Source: Actinacidiphila fildesensis
Lineage (GTDB): Bacteria > Actinomycetota > Actinomycetes > Streptomycetales > Streptomycetaceae
NCBI RefSeq assembly: GCF_042652185.1
Contig: NZ_JBHSIX010000013.1
Length of the DNA stretch: 64,000 bases
Strand: one strand, 5' to 3'
The notes beneath the pieces were generated by a model, which searched no databases, was not told the origin of the DNA, and worked only from the letters and a program-made list of their open reading frames with translations. Of this stretch, positions 51,206 to 58,884 are shown one piece after another (the stretch's first letter is position 1; each line of letters begins with the position of its first letter). Made by a program: the position numbers and the translations under genes.

Positions 51206-52444
51206 TCAGTACCGCACCGGGAGAGCGAGCAGTCCCCGGGCCCGCATCGAGGGCCGCCACCGCAGAGTGTCGGGTGGAACGTCGAGGGCGAGGTGGGGAA
51301 AGCGGTCGAGGAGCGCGATGAGGGCGATCTCGGTCTCCATGCGGGCCAGTGGCGCGCCGAGGCAGTAGTGGATGCCGTGCCCGAGGGCGAGGTGGCCGGT
51401 GGCGTCGCGGGTGATGTCGACGTGGTCGGGATCGGCGAACTGGCCGGGGTCACGGTTCGCCGCGGCCAGGGACAGCAGGACGGTCTCGCCGGCCGGGATC
51501 GTGACACCGCCGATGGTGATGTCCTCCAGTGGGAAGCGACGGATCGCCAGCGGTGCGGGCCCGTCGTACCGGGCGAGCTCCGCGACCGCGCCGCCGACCC
51601 GGCCCGGTTCCGCCCGCAGCGCTTCGAGTTGGTCGGGGGCGGTCAGCAGGGCCAAGGTGGCGTTGCCGATGAGGTGGATGGTGTTTTCGTAGCCGGCGAA
51701 CAGGATGAGGAAGACCAGTGACATCAACTCGTCCTCGCTGAGCCGGTCCTCGTCGCCCTCCCCGGCCCCGGAGCGGTCCTGGTGGCTCTCGTCCCGTGCG
51801 GCGATCATCGCGGAGAGCAGGTCGTCGGCGGGGTGGGACCGCTTGGCGGCGATCAGGTGGGTGAAGTACCCCAGCATGCTCCCGACCGCTTCCTTGGCGC
51901 GCGAGGGCTGGGCGGGGTCCGGCGTGATGAGGGCGTCGGTCCAGGACCGGAAGTCCTGGCGGTCGGCCGGGGCCACCCCGAGCAGGTCGCAGATGACGGT
52001 GATCGGCAGTGGGGCCGCGTACGAGGCGATCAGATCGGTACGACCGTGCGGGGCGATGGCGTCCAGCAGGTCGTCGGCGATCCGCCGGATCGGGGCGCGC
52101 AGCTCCTCGATCCGGCGGGGCGTGAACGCCTGCGAGACCAGCCGGCGGATACGGGTGTGGTCCGGCGGGTCCATGTTCAGCAGGTTCGCGTCCAACGCGG
52201 GCGGCAGGGCGAGTCCTTGGTAGCCGCCGGGCCGCGCGTTGCGCTTGTCCAGAGCGAGCCGCGGATCCGCCAGCGCCCGGCGCACATCGGCGTAGCGGGT
52301 GATCAGCCAGGCCGGCAGTCCGTCCGTACCGGTGATCCGGTGAACGGGCCCGGCCTCGCGCAACCGCGCGTACACGGCGTGCGGATCGTCGATCAGCTCG
52401 GCGGGGTCAAAGGACTGCGGAGGGCCGGACGTTGTGGTGGGCAT
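51206..52444 (-). CDS. cytochrome P450
   Basis: A 412-residue soluble P450. The I-helix is FLILFAGYENTIHL, the ExxR motif is ELAR in VAELARYDG, and the haem loop GHGIHYCLGAPLAR puts the haem-ligating Cys at 361. It is of the actinomycete CYP105/107 type by length and motifs, using separate ferredoxin and reductase, which are not in the window. No biosynthetic genes surround it, so it may be for detoxification. ATG start at 52444. Confidence 0.95.
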   Translation of the reverse strand: MPTTTSGPPQSFDPAELIDDPHAVYARLREAGPVHRITGTDGLPAWLITRYADVRRALADPRLALDKRNARPGGYQGLALPPALDANLLNMDPPDHTRIRRLVSQAFTPRRIEELRAPIRRIADDLLDAIAPHGRTDLIASYAAPLPITVICDLLGVAPADRQDFRSWTDALITPDPAQPSRAKEAVGSMLGYFTHLIAAKRSHPADDLLSAMIAARDESHQDRSGAGEGDEDRLSEDELMSLVFLILFAGYENTIHLIGNATLALLTAPDQLEALRAEPGRVGGAVAELARYDGPAPLAIRRFPLEDITIGGVTIPAGETVLLSLAAANRDPGQFADPDHVDITRDATGHLALGHGIHYCLGAPLARMETEIALIALLDRFPHLALDVPPDTLRWRPSMRARGLLALPVRY

Positions 52445-52781
52445 GAACCCACCCTAGATTCCCCACCTCGCCATCTCACGCCCGGTAGCGCACCGAACTA
52501 CCGCCTGCACAGGCGACCTGCGACGGCCCTGTGGACGGAGCAGTTCGGGATGTCCCGGAAACCCGACCGGTGGACGAGCGCTTCGTTCAAGACCGGGTGG
52601 CACCGTGCGATCGAGACTGCCCGCATGACCGAACGAACCTTCACCCCAGCACTGGGCCGCGTCGCCCGGGTGCGGGTGCGGGGGCGGGTGCGGCACCGGA
52701 ATGGCGGGTCGGCATGGGGGACGCGCTGGTGGAGGTCCTCGGCGCGGATGTGGCGAGCACCGTGGTCTCCAGCCTGGCCCT
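52445..52781. other. spacer upstream of P450, no gene seen
   Basis: About 340 bases. It holds a run of GGGTGCGG-type repeats near 52668-52690. It may contain the lost 3' end of the truncated AraC gene, but no helix-turn-helix sequence was recognised in any frame. Confidence 0.4.
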
Positions 52782-53261
52782 TCACCAATGTCCGGTCGTG
52801 ATGAAGGGGCGAAGGCGCTGGGGTGACAGCCCGGCCGTCGCGGCGAGGCCCGGCATCGGAACTTTCCGCTCCGCCAGTGTGTTCATCGCCTTCACCAGCC
52901 GGGCATCGAGCTCGGCCGACGGAAGCGCACCGGCGGCACTGATGTCCTTCTCGCTGAGGCCGCGCAGCTCGGGGGCCGGGGTGATGCCGTTGCCGCAGCG
53001 GTCGCGCAGCCGGTCCGCGAACGCGCAATGCGGCTCGATGAAGAAAGTGACCAGGGTCGTCATCGCCAGGATGCGATGCCGCGTCATCGGCGGCACGATC
53101 AGCGCCTTGGCGCGGTGGTGGGTGCCGTAAGCGTCCATCATGGTCACCTCGCCCTGGACGGCGATGGCGACTTGGAAGGCGGCGTGGGCATGCAGCGAGC
53201 CCGCCGCCGACGGGCCCCGGTACACGGCGTTGCCCTCGCGGATGGCGAATCCCGGCACCAT
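52782..53261 (-). pseudogene. truncated AraC-family regulator
   Basis: The frame begins near ATG 53261 (or GTG 53258) after GGAGGAG and gives a cupin-type AraC N-terminal domain (SLHAHAAFQVAIAVQGEVTM, then THHRAKALIVPPMTRHRI). It continues into the first helix of the AraC DNA-binding domain (LAATAGLSPQRLRPF), then stops at 52782 after about 159 residues. The second helix-turn-helix is absent, so it probably cannot bind DNA normally. Either a 3' deletion or a frameshift explains it. Confidence 0.6.
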
Positions 53262-53353
53262 CTCCTCCCCCACCTCCACACCCTCGATACTGCCAGGCAG
53301 ACACGACACCAGCGGACGGGTCCTGGAGATGGTGTCCTGTCCGGGGCCTGCCC

Positions 53354-54034
53354 CTAGTTCTGCTGGGTCTCCACGAGACCTGACTCGTAGGCGGCGATCA
53401 CCGCTTGGGCGCGGTCCCGGACGCTGAGCTTGTCGAAGATGCTGGTGATGTAGTTCTTGACGGTGGAGACGGTGATGTCCAGCGCGCGGGCGATCTCCGC
53501 GTTGTCGAGGCCGGTGGCGATCAGGCGCCACACCTCGACCTCGCGGGGCGTGAGTTCATTGAGGCTGATCGGTGGCTTCTGCGGACGGTGCGGGGCTCTG
53601 ACGTAGGTGGAGATGAGCCGGGTGAGCAGCCGGGGCGCGACGGTGGCCTCACCCGCGTGGACGATGTGGATCGCCGCGACGAGTTCCTCCGGGGAGATGT
53701 CCTTGGGCAGGAATCCGTAGGCGCCGGCGCGGAGCGCGCCCACGACGTACTCGTCCATGTCGAAGGTGCTCAGGGCCAGCACACGGCAGTCGGGGAGCGC
53801 GGCGGCGAGCTGCTCGGTCGCCTGGACACCGTCGAGGACGGGCATCCGGATGTCCATCACGACGACGTCCGGCCGGAAGCGGTGCGCGAGGGCGACGGCC
53901 TGTTCGCCGTCCTCAGCTTCGGCCACCACCTCGAACGCCGGGTCGGGGGAGAGGATGAGTGCCAGGCCGCGCCGTACCAGCGGCTGGTCGTCGGCGATCA
54001 GCACGCTGATCTTCTGCTGCGGGACTGCGCTCAT
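53354..54034 (-). CDS. NarL-type response regulator
   Basis: A 226-residue response regulator. The receiver domain has Asp16-Asp17, the phosphorylated Asp61 in VVVMDIRMP, and the conserved Lys in LPKDIS. The LuxR-type helix-turn-helix is at about 162-215 (LTPREVEVWRLIATGLDNAE, VSTVKNYITSIFDKL). The ATG overlaps the histidine kinase stop by four bases, so kinase and regulator are made together. The divergent MMPL exporter on the other side of the kinase is a likely target. Confidence 0.95.
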   Translation of the reverse strand: MSAVPQQKISVLIADDQPLVRRGLALILSPDPAFEVVAEAEDGEQAVALAHRFRPDVVVMDIRMPVLDGVQATEQLAAALPDCRVLALSTFDMDEYVVGALRAGAYGFLPKDISPEELVAAIHIVHAGEATVAPRLLTRLISTYVRAPHRPQKPPISLNELTPREVEVWRLIATGLDNAEIARALDITVSTVKNYITSIFDKLSVRDRAQAVIAAYESGLVETQQN

Positions 54035-55221
54035 CGGAGGAGTTCCGCTCTCTCATCCGCTGCCAGTGGCAGGCTGGCCGCCACCCTGAATCCGCCGCCG
54101 TCCAGCCCGCCGGTCTCCAGGGTGCCGCCCTGCAGGGCGACACGTTCGTGCATGCCGATCAGCCCGTAGCCGGTACGGGACGCCGCTGCCGTTTCCAGCG
54201 CTCCCACGGGCACCAGCGCGCCCGCGCCGTCATCGAGGACCTCGACGTCGACGCGGTCCGGGAGATACGTCAGCTGTACCGACGCGCGGGCCCGGCCGGC
54301 GTGTTTGCGAGCGTTGGTGAGTGCTTCCTGTACGACCCGGAACACGGTGAGCCCGACGGTCGGCGGCAGTGGTCTCTCCTGGCCGCAGACCCGGAACTCG
54401 GTGGGCAGGCCGGCCAGCCGGGACTCGGTGACGATACGGTCGATGTCATCGGCTCCGGGTTGGGGTGCGTGCGGCGCGAGCTCCGGTTCGTCGCCTGCGC
54501 GCAGGACGTCGAGGAGCTGGCGCATCTCGCCCAGGGCCATCCGCCCGGAGGACTCCAGGGTGAGCAGCGCGTCCCGCGCGGCTTCGGGGTTGCCCGCGAG
54601 GTTGGCTCGTGCCCCGCCGGCCATCAGCTGCATGGTGGTGATGTGGTGGGCCACGATGTCGTGCAGTTCCCGGGCGATGCGACGCCGTTCGTCGGCCACC
54701 GCTCGGTCGGCCAGCAACCTGCGGGTCGCCGCGACCTCCTGTTGCCAGCGGCTGACCACGATCGCCGTTATGACGACGATAAGGACGGCGAGGACATTGG
54801 CAAGGACGTCCGTCCTCGACGTGGTCCGCCCGAAACTCTGACTCAGCAGCGTCAGGAGCACCGTCACGATGGACACCACCGCTGTCATCGGACCGGAGCA
54901 GACTCGGGCCGCCGAGTACAGGCCCACCGTGATGACCGCTCCGAAGTGGCTCGGCAGCGACGAGGACAGATTCAGCACCGCGGTGAAGGCCAGCACGGCG
55001 ATGAACGCCGGCATCGGATGGCTACGGCGGGCCAGCAGCGGCAGAGCGGACAGGACGACGAGAAGGACTCCAGGGACCGTGACGGAACCGTCCTCGGTCT
55101 GGCTGCCGATCAGGTAACCGAGAAGGTCCACGACTGCGGCCCCGACGGCAACGAGCCCGTCGTTGCGCGTCCACGGCAGCGCGCCGGGAATCAGTGGCGC
55201 GGTGTACCGGCGCGTTCGCAT
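54031..55221 (-). CDS. sensor histidine kinase (NarX/DesK-like)
   Basis: A 396-residue kinase. Four or five membrane helices cover residues 22-155. The phosphorylation helix RRRIARELHDIVAHHITTMQ carries His187. The ATPase domain has VQEALTNARKHA (N box) and DDGAG and GLIGMHERV (G boxes). There is no large exterior domain, so the signal is probably sensed in or near the membrane, as in cell-envelope stress kinases. ATG 55221 has GGGAGGGG upstream. Its operon with the response regulator is divergent from the MMPL gene. Confidence 0.94.
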   Translation of the reverse strand: MRTRRYTAPLIPGALPWTRNDGLVAVGAAVVDLLGYLIGSQTEDGSVTVPGVLLVVLSALPLLARRSHPMPAFIAVLAFTAVLNLSSSLPSHFGAVITVGLYSAARVCSGPMTAVVSIVTVLLTLLSQSFGRTTSRTDVLANVLAVLIVVITAIVVSRWQQEVAATRRLLADRAVADERRRIARELHDIVAHHITTMQLMAGGARANLAGNPEAARDALLTLESSGRMALGEMRQLLDVLRAGDEPELAPHAPQPGADDIDRIVTESRLAGLPTEFRVCGQERPLPPTVGLTVFRVVQEALTNARKHAGRARASVQLTYLPDRVDVEVLDDGAGALVPVGALETAAASRTGYGLIGMHERVALQGGTLETGGLDGGGFRVAASLPLAADERAELLR

Positions 55222-55488
55222 GGTGCCCCTCCCTGTTCTCGGCCCTCCGGGTGCTCCCCCGGGCGGACGACCTGCTGGCTGATCCATTCTCGCATCGGGC
55301 CGAGGGCCGGACATTCCCCCTGCGGCTGATCTTCGACCAGGACCACGGTCCTGGTCGGGGAGCATTGCCGGACCCCGGACCCCTGATCGTGTTCATCCTC
55401 TGCTCGGACGATCTCCAGGGCCCCCGCGTGATGGTCTGGAAACCGGCCGGGATCCCCCGGCGATGAAGTCCATTTGCCGGAGGACACA

Positions 55489-57702
55489 GTGATCCGCGCC
55501 CTGACCGGATTCTCCACCAGAAACCCGTGGAAGGTCATCGCCGTCTGGGCGGTGCTGGGTATCGTTCTGACCGCTCTGAGTTCGACGTTGATCTATCGGG
55601 TCACCCAGAACCAGACCGGGGATTTCCTGCCCAAGACGTATGACTCGGCCGCCGCGCTGAAAATCGCCGAGGACCAATTCGGGGTGAAATCCGACGCCAA
55701 TACGGTCACCGTGCTCGTCGCCCGACCGGACGGCAAGGCCCTTACCGCGGCGGACCAGCAGCGGGTCGGCGCCGAGGCCGAGAAACTCGGCCGGCACCGG
55801 GTCACCATGCCAAAACCCAAGGACGGCGGACCGTCCTTCCTGCTCAAGGACTATTCACAAACGCCCCGGGTCACCCCGGCCATGATGGCGCCCGACCGGA
55901 GTTTCGAGCTGCTCTCCGCAGAGCTGGTCGGCAATTCCACGGCCCCCGGAATGCAGGACCTCTACCGGGCCTTCCGGGATGACGCCCGCGCGCAATTCAC
56001 CGACGCGGGAATGCGCACCGGATTCACTGGCGGCCTGGCCGACACCGTCGACACCACCGACGCCGGTGAGACCGCCTCGAAGATCACGTCGATGCTCGTC
56101 ATCGGGCTCATCGTGCTGCTCAATGTGCTGGTCTTCCGCAGCGTTCTCGCGGCATTGCTGCCACTGCTCGCCGTCGTCTTCATCGGCGGTGCGGCGTCGG
56201 GTGCCGTCGTCGGCGCCGCGATGCTCACCGGAATCAAACTGGACCCGGGCACCCCCTCACTGATCAGTGTGGTCCTGCTCGGCATCGGCACCGACTACCT
56301 GCTGTTCCTGCTGTTCCGCTTCCGCGAACAGCTGCGGGCGCACCCGGAGCAGAACGCCCGCACGGTGGCCGGTGAGGTATCCGGCCGAGTGGGCAACGCC
56401 ATCACCTCGGCGGCGCTGACCATCGTGGCCGCCTTCGCCACACTCGGGGTTGCGTCCTTCGGACAGTTCCGGGTGCTCGGTCCGGCCATCGCCGTCTCGG
56501 TCCTGGTCATGCTGCTGGGCAGTCTCACCTTGATGCCGGCCATGCTGGCGGCAGCCGGCCGCAAGATGTTCTGGCCCTCCCGGGCCCTCAAGCGCGAGCC
56601 CCGTCCGGGCTCTGCCGCCCGCTTGGGCGACCTGGTCGCACGCCGGCCGCTGATGATGCTCGTCGCCTCCGTCGTCATGCTGGGCGCGCTGTCCGCCGGG
56701 CTGGTCGGGATCCGGATGGACTACGGCCTGCACAACGGAGGACCGCAGACCGCGGCCGCGACCACCGCCACCGAGATCTCCCGTGCCCTGCCGGCCGGCG
56801 TATCGGACCCGACGAGCGTCTTCGTCACCGCCAAGGACGGCGGCACCCTGCGCTCGGACCGGCTCGACGCCCTCTCGCAGGCGCTCACCAAGGTCAAGGG
56901 CGTGGGCCAGGTGGGCAAGACCACCCTGAACCAGGACCACCGCGCCGCTCGGATCGACCTCTACCTGACAGCGGATCCGCAGAGCCAGCAGGCTCGTGAC
57001 CTGGTCTCCGGGCCGGTCCGGGATACGGTCGCCGCGCACACACCCACCGGTTTGACAGCACATGTCGGCGGGACGGCAGCGATCTTCGCCGACATATCGA
57101 CCGCGGTCGACCATGACCTGAAGATCGTGTTCCCGGTCGCGGCCGTGCTGATCTCTCTGATCCTGCTCGTGCTGCTGCGAAGCCTGCTCGCGCCGATGAT
57201 CCTCATGCTCTCCGTCGGCCTCGGCTTCGCCGCCACCCTCGGCGCCTCCACCCTGCTGTTCCAGCACCTGTTGAACAAGCCGGGCGTCGCCTTCACCCTG
57301 CCCCTGGTGCTGTTCCTGTTCGTCGTCGCGCTGGGCACCGACTACAACATCCTGATCAGCGACCGCATACGGGAGGAGATGGAACGGCCGGGACCGGCCC
57401 GCGCAGCCGTGGCCCGTGCCGTACGACACACCACGCCGGCCATCGCGACCGCGGGGCTGGTATTGGCCGGCTCCTTCGCGAGTCTCGCCGCCACTCCGTC
57501 GAGCCAGCAGGTCGGCTTCGCGACAGCCCTCGGCATCATGCTCTCCGCGTTCATCCTGTCGATCGTGCTGGTGCCCGCACTGGCCGCCCTGCTCGGCCGC
57601 AGCATCTGGTGGCCGGTCCGCCCCGGCAAGCACGCAAGCCGTCACCCGCAACACCACACGAACGTGCCGACGCAGGAGCGTGACCGGATCCCGTCCTACT
57701 GA
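55489..57702 (+). CDS. MMPL/RND-family transporter
   Basis: A 737-residue exporter with 11-12 helices in two halves. Each half begins with one helix and an exterior domain (residues 40-190 and 400-530) and continues with a five-helix bundle. GIGTDYLLFLLFRFREQL and VALGTDYNILISDRIREEM are the two conserved MMPL helices carrying the Asp-Tyr pairs used for proton movement. MMPL proteins export lipids, drugs or siderophores. GTG 55489 with GGAGG before it is preferred to TTG 55474. The divergent two-component system probably controls it. Confidence 0.93.
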   Translation: MIRALTGFSTRNPWKVIAVWAVLGIVLTALSSTLIYRVTQNQTGDFLPKTYDSAAALKIAEDQFGVKSDANTVTVLVARPDGKALTAADQQRVGAEAEKLGRHRVTMPKPKDGGPSFLLKDYSQTPRVTPAMMAPDRSFELLSAELVGNSTAPGMQDLYRAFRDDARAQFTDAGMRTGFTGGLADTVDTTDAGETASKITSMLVIGLIVLLNVLVFRSVLAALLPLLAVVFIGGAASGAVVGAAMLTGIKLDPGTPSLISVVLLGIGTDYLLFLLFRFREQLRAHPEQNARTVAGEVSGRVGNAITSAALTIVAAFATLGVASFGQFRVLGPAIAVSVLVMLLGSLTLMPAMLAAAGRKMFWPSRALKREPRPGSAARLGDLVARRPLMMLVASVVMLGALSAGLVGIRMDYGLHNGGPQTAAATTATEISRALPAGVSDPTSVFVTAKDGGTLRSDRLDALSQALTKVKGVGQVGKTTLNQDHRAARIDLYLTADPQSQQARDLVSGPVRDTVAAHTPTGLTAHVGGTAAIFADISTAVDHDLKIVFPVAAVLISLILLVLLRSLLAPMILMLSVGLGFAATLGASTLLFQHLLNKPGVAFTLPLVLFLFVVALGTDYNILISDRIREEMERPGPARAAVARAVRHTTPAIATAGLVLAGSFASLAATPSSQQVGFATALGIMLSAFILSIVLVPALAALLGRSIWWPVRPGKHASRHPQHHTNVPTQERDRIPSY

Positions 57703-57715
57703 CCGTGCACCCCAC

Positions 57716-57743
57716 GGTGTCCCCGCTCACGAGCGGGGACACC
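57716..57743. terminator. terminator of the MMPL gene
   Basis: Perfect 12-base arms GGTGTCCCCGCT and AGCGGGGACACC around CACG, 13 bases after the MMPL stop. No U-run. Confidence 0.85.
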
Positions 57744-57891
57744 CGCGCGCGGCCTGGTCAGCCGGCCTTGGACAGCGCCTGCGGTGCGTAGATCTCGACT
57801 GCATCCATCAGACGGCCCACCCTCCGAGTGGTCCCCGACCCGTCACCGACCGTCCCGGACGCCGGCCGCGCCATGGAATCATCAGGATGTG

Positions 57892-58752
57892 ATGGGCGAC
57901 TGGGAGTGGGACGACACGCTGTTCCTCGGCACAGCCACCTACTACGGGCGCGGGAGGCTGCCCTACGCTCCCGGGCTCGCGGACCTGCTGGCCACGGCCG
58001 TACAGCTCGACGGGCGGGGGCGTTTGCTCGATGTGGGATGTGGTCCTGGCACCCCCGCCCTGAGCCTGGCGCACCTGTTCGGCGAGATCGTCGGTCTGGA
58101 CCCGGACGGTGGAATGCTCGCCGAAGCCGAGCGCGGGGCCGCACGGGCGGGAGCGGCCCGAAAGGCGCGGTGGGTGCAGGCCCGGGCCGAGGAACTGCCC
58201 GTGGGTCTTGGAGAGTTCACCGTCGCGACGTTCGGCCAGTCCTTCCACTGGATGGATCGCGACCTGGTGGCGGCCACCGTCAGGGACATGCTCCGGCCCG
58301 GCGGGGCGCTGGTGCACATCTCCGACCTCAAGACGGAGATCCGAACCGTCAACGGACTTCCGTATCCAGCCGTGCCCTACGCCGCGATCGACACGCTGGT
58401 CAGGCACCACCTGGGACCGGTCCGACGAGCCGGGCGGGGGGTGCTGACGCACGGAACACCCGGTGATGAGGCGGCGGTGCTCACACGGGCCGGCTTCTCC
58501 GGCCCCCAACGCCATGTCGTCCCCGGCGGGCAAGCGCTGGAACGCACGTCCGACGACATCGTCGCGTGGGCGTTCTCCATGTCGTCCTCGGCTCCCCATC
58601 TGTTCGGCCCGCACCGCGACGACTTCGAGGCGGATCTCCGTCGGCTACTGCGCGACGTGTCCCCGGCAGACCGGTTCTCCGAACGACAGCCGGGCACCGA
58701 GGTCTTCGTCTGGTGGAAGAGCCCCGCCGGGCCGGCACCGCTGCCGGCGTAA
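57892..58752 (+). CDS. class I SAM-dependent methyltransferase
   Basis: A 286-residue methyltransferase. Motif I RLLDVGCGPGTPALSLAHL (45-63) binds SAM, VGLDP (67-71) ends the next strand, and TFGQSFHWMDR and GGALVHISDL follow as later motifs. The FHWMD block is usual in UbiE/SAM11-type enzymes acting on small molecules. ATG 57892 has AGGA upstream; GTG 57889 is possible. It stands alone between terminators. Substrate unknown. Confidence 0.88.
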   Translation: MGDWEWDDTLFLGTATYYGRGRLPYAPGLADLLATAVQLDGRGRLLDVGCGPGTPALSLAHLFGEIVGLDPDGGMLAEAERGAARAGAARKARWVQARAEELPVGLGEFTVATFGQSFHWMDRDLVAATVRDMLRPGGALVHISDLKTEIRTVNGLPYPAVPYAAIDTLVRHHLGPVRRAGRGVLTHGTPGDEAAVLTRAGFSGPQRHVVPGGQALERTSDDIVAWAFSMSSSAPHLFGPHRDDFEADLRRLLRDVSPADRFSERQPGTEVFVWWKSPAGPAPLPA

Positions 58753-58782
58753 CGCGGACCAACGGACCAGCGCGAACCAGCC

Positions 58783-58811
58783 GACCTGCGCGCCCACCCC
58801 GCGCGCAGGTC
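58783..58811. terminator. terminator between methyltransferase and helR genes
   Basis: Arms GACCTGCGCGC (58783-58793) and GCGCGCAGGTC (58801-58811) are perfect around CCACCCC, in the convergent spacer. Confidence 0.75.
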
Positions 58812-58884
58812 CGCTGCATCCGCACCGCGCATCGGCGGCGGCCTTCACCACCGCCGAGTGGCGCTCAGGTCGTCCTGGCCGAGG

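Noticed and set aside
57758..57808. Minus-strand 16-codon frame (MDAVEIYAPQALSKAG) after a GGAGGG
   Set aside because: It looks like a neat peptide or a protein C-terminus, but spacing to the RBS is about 11 bases and nothing around it supports a peptide gene.
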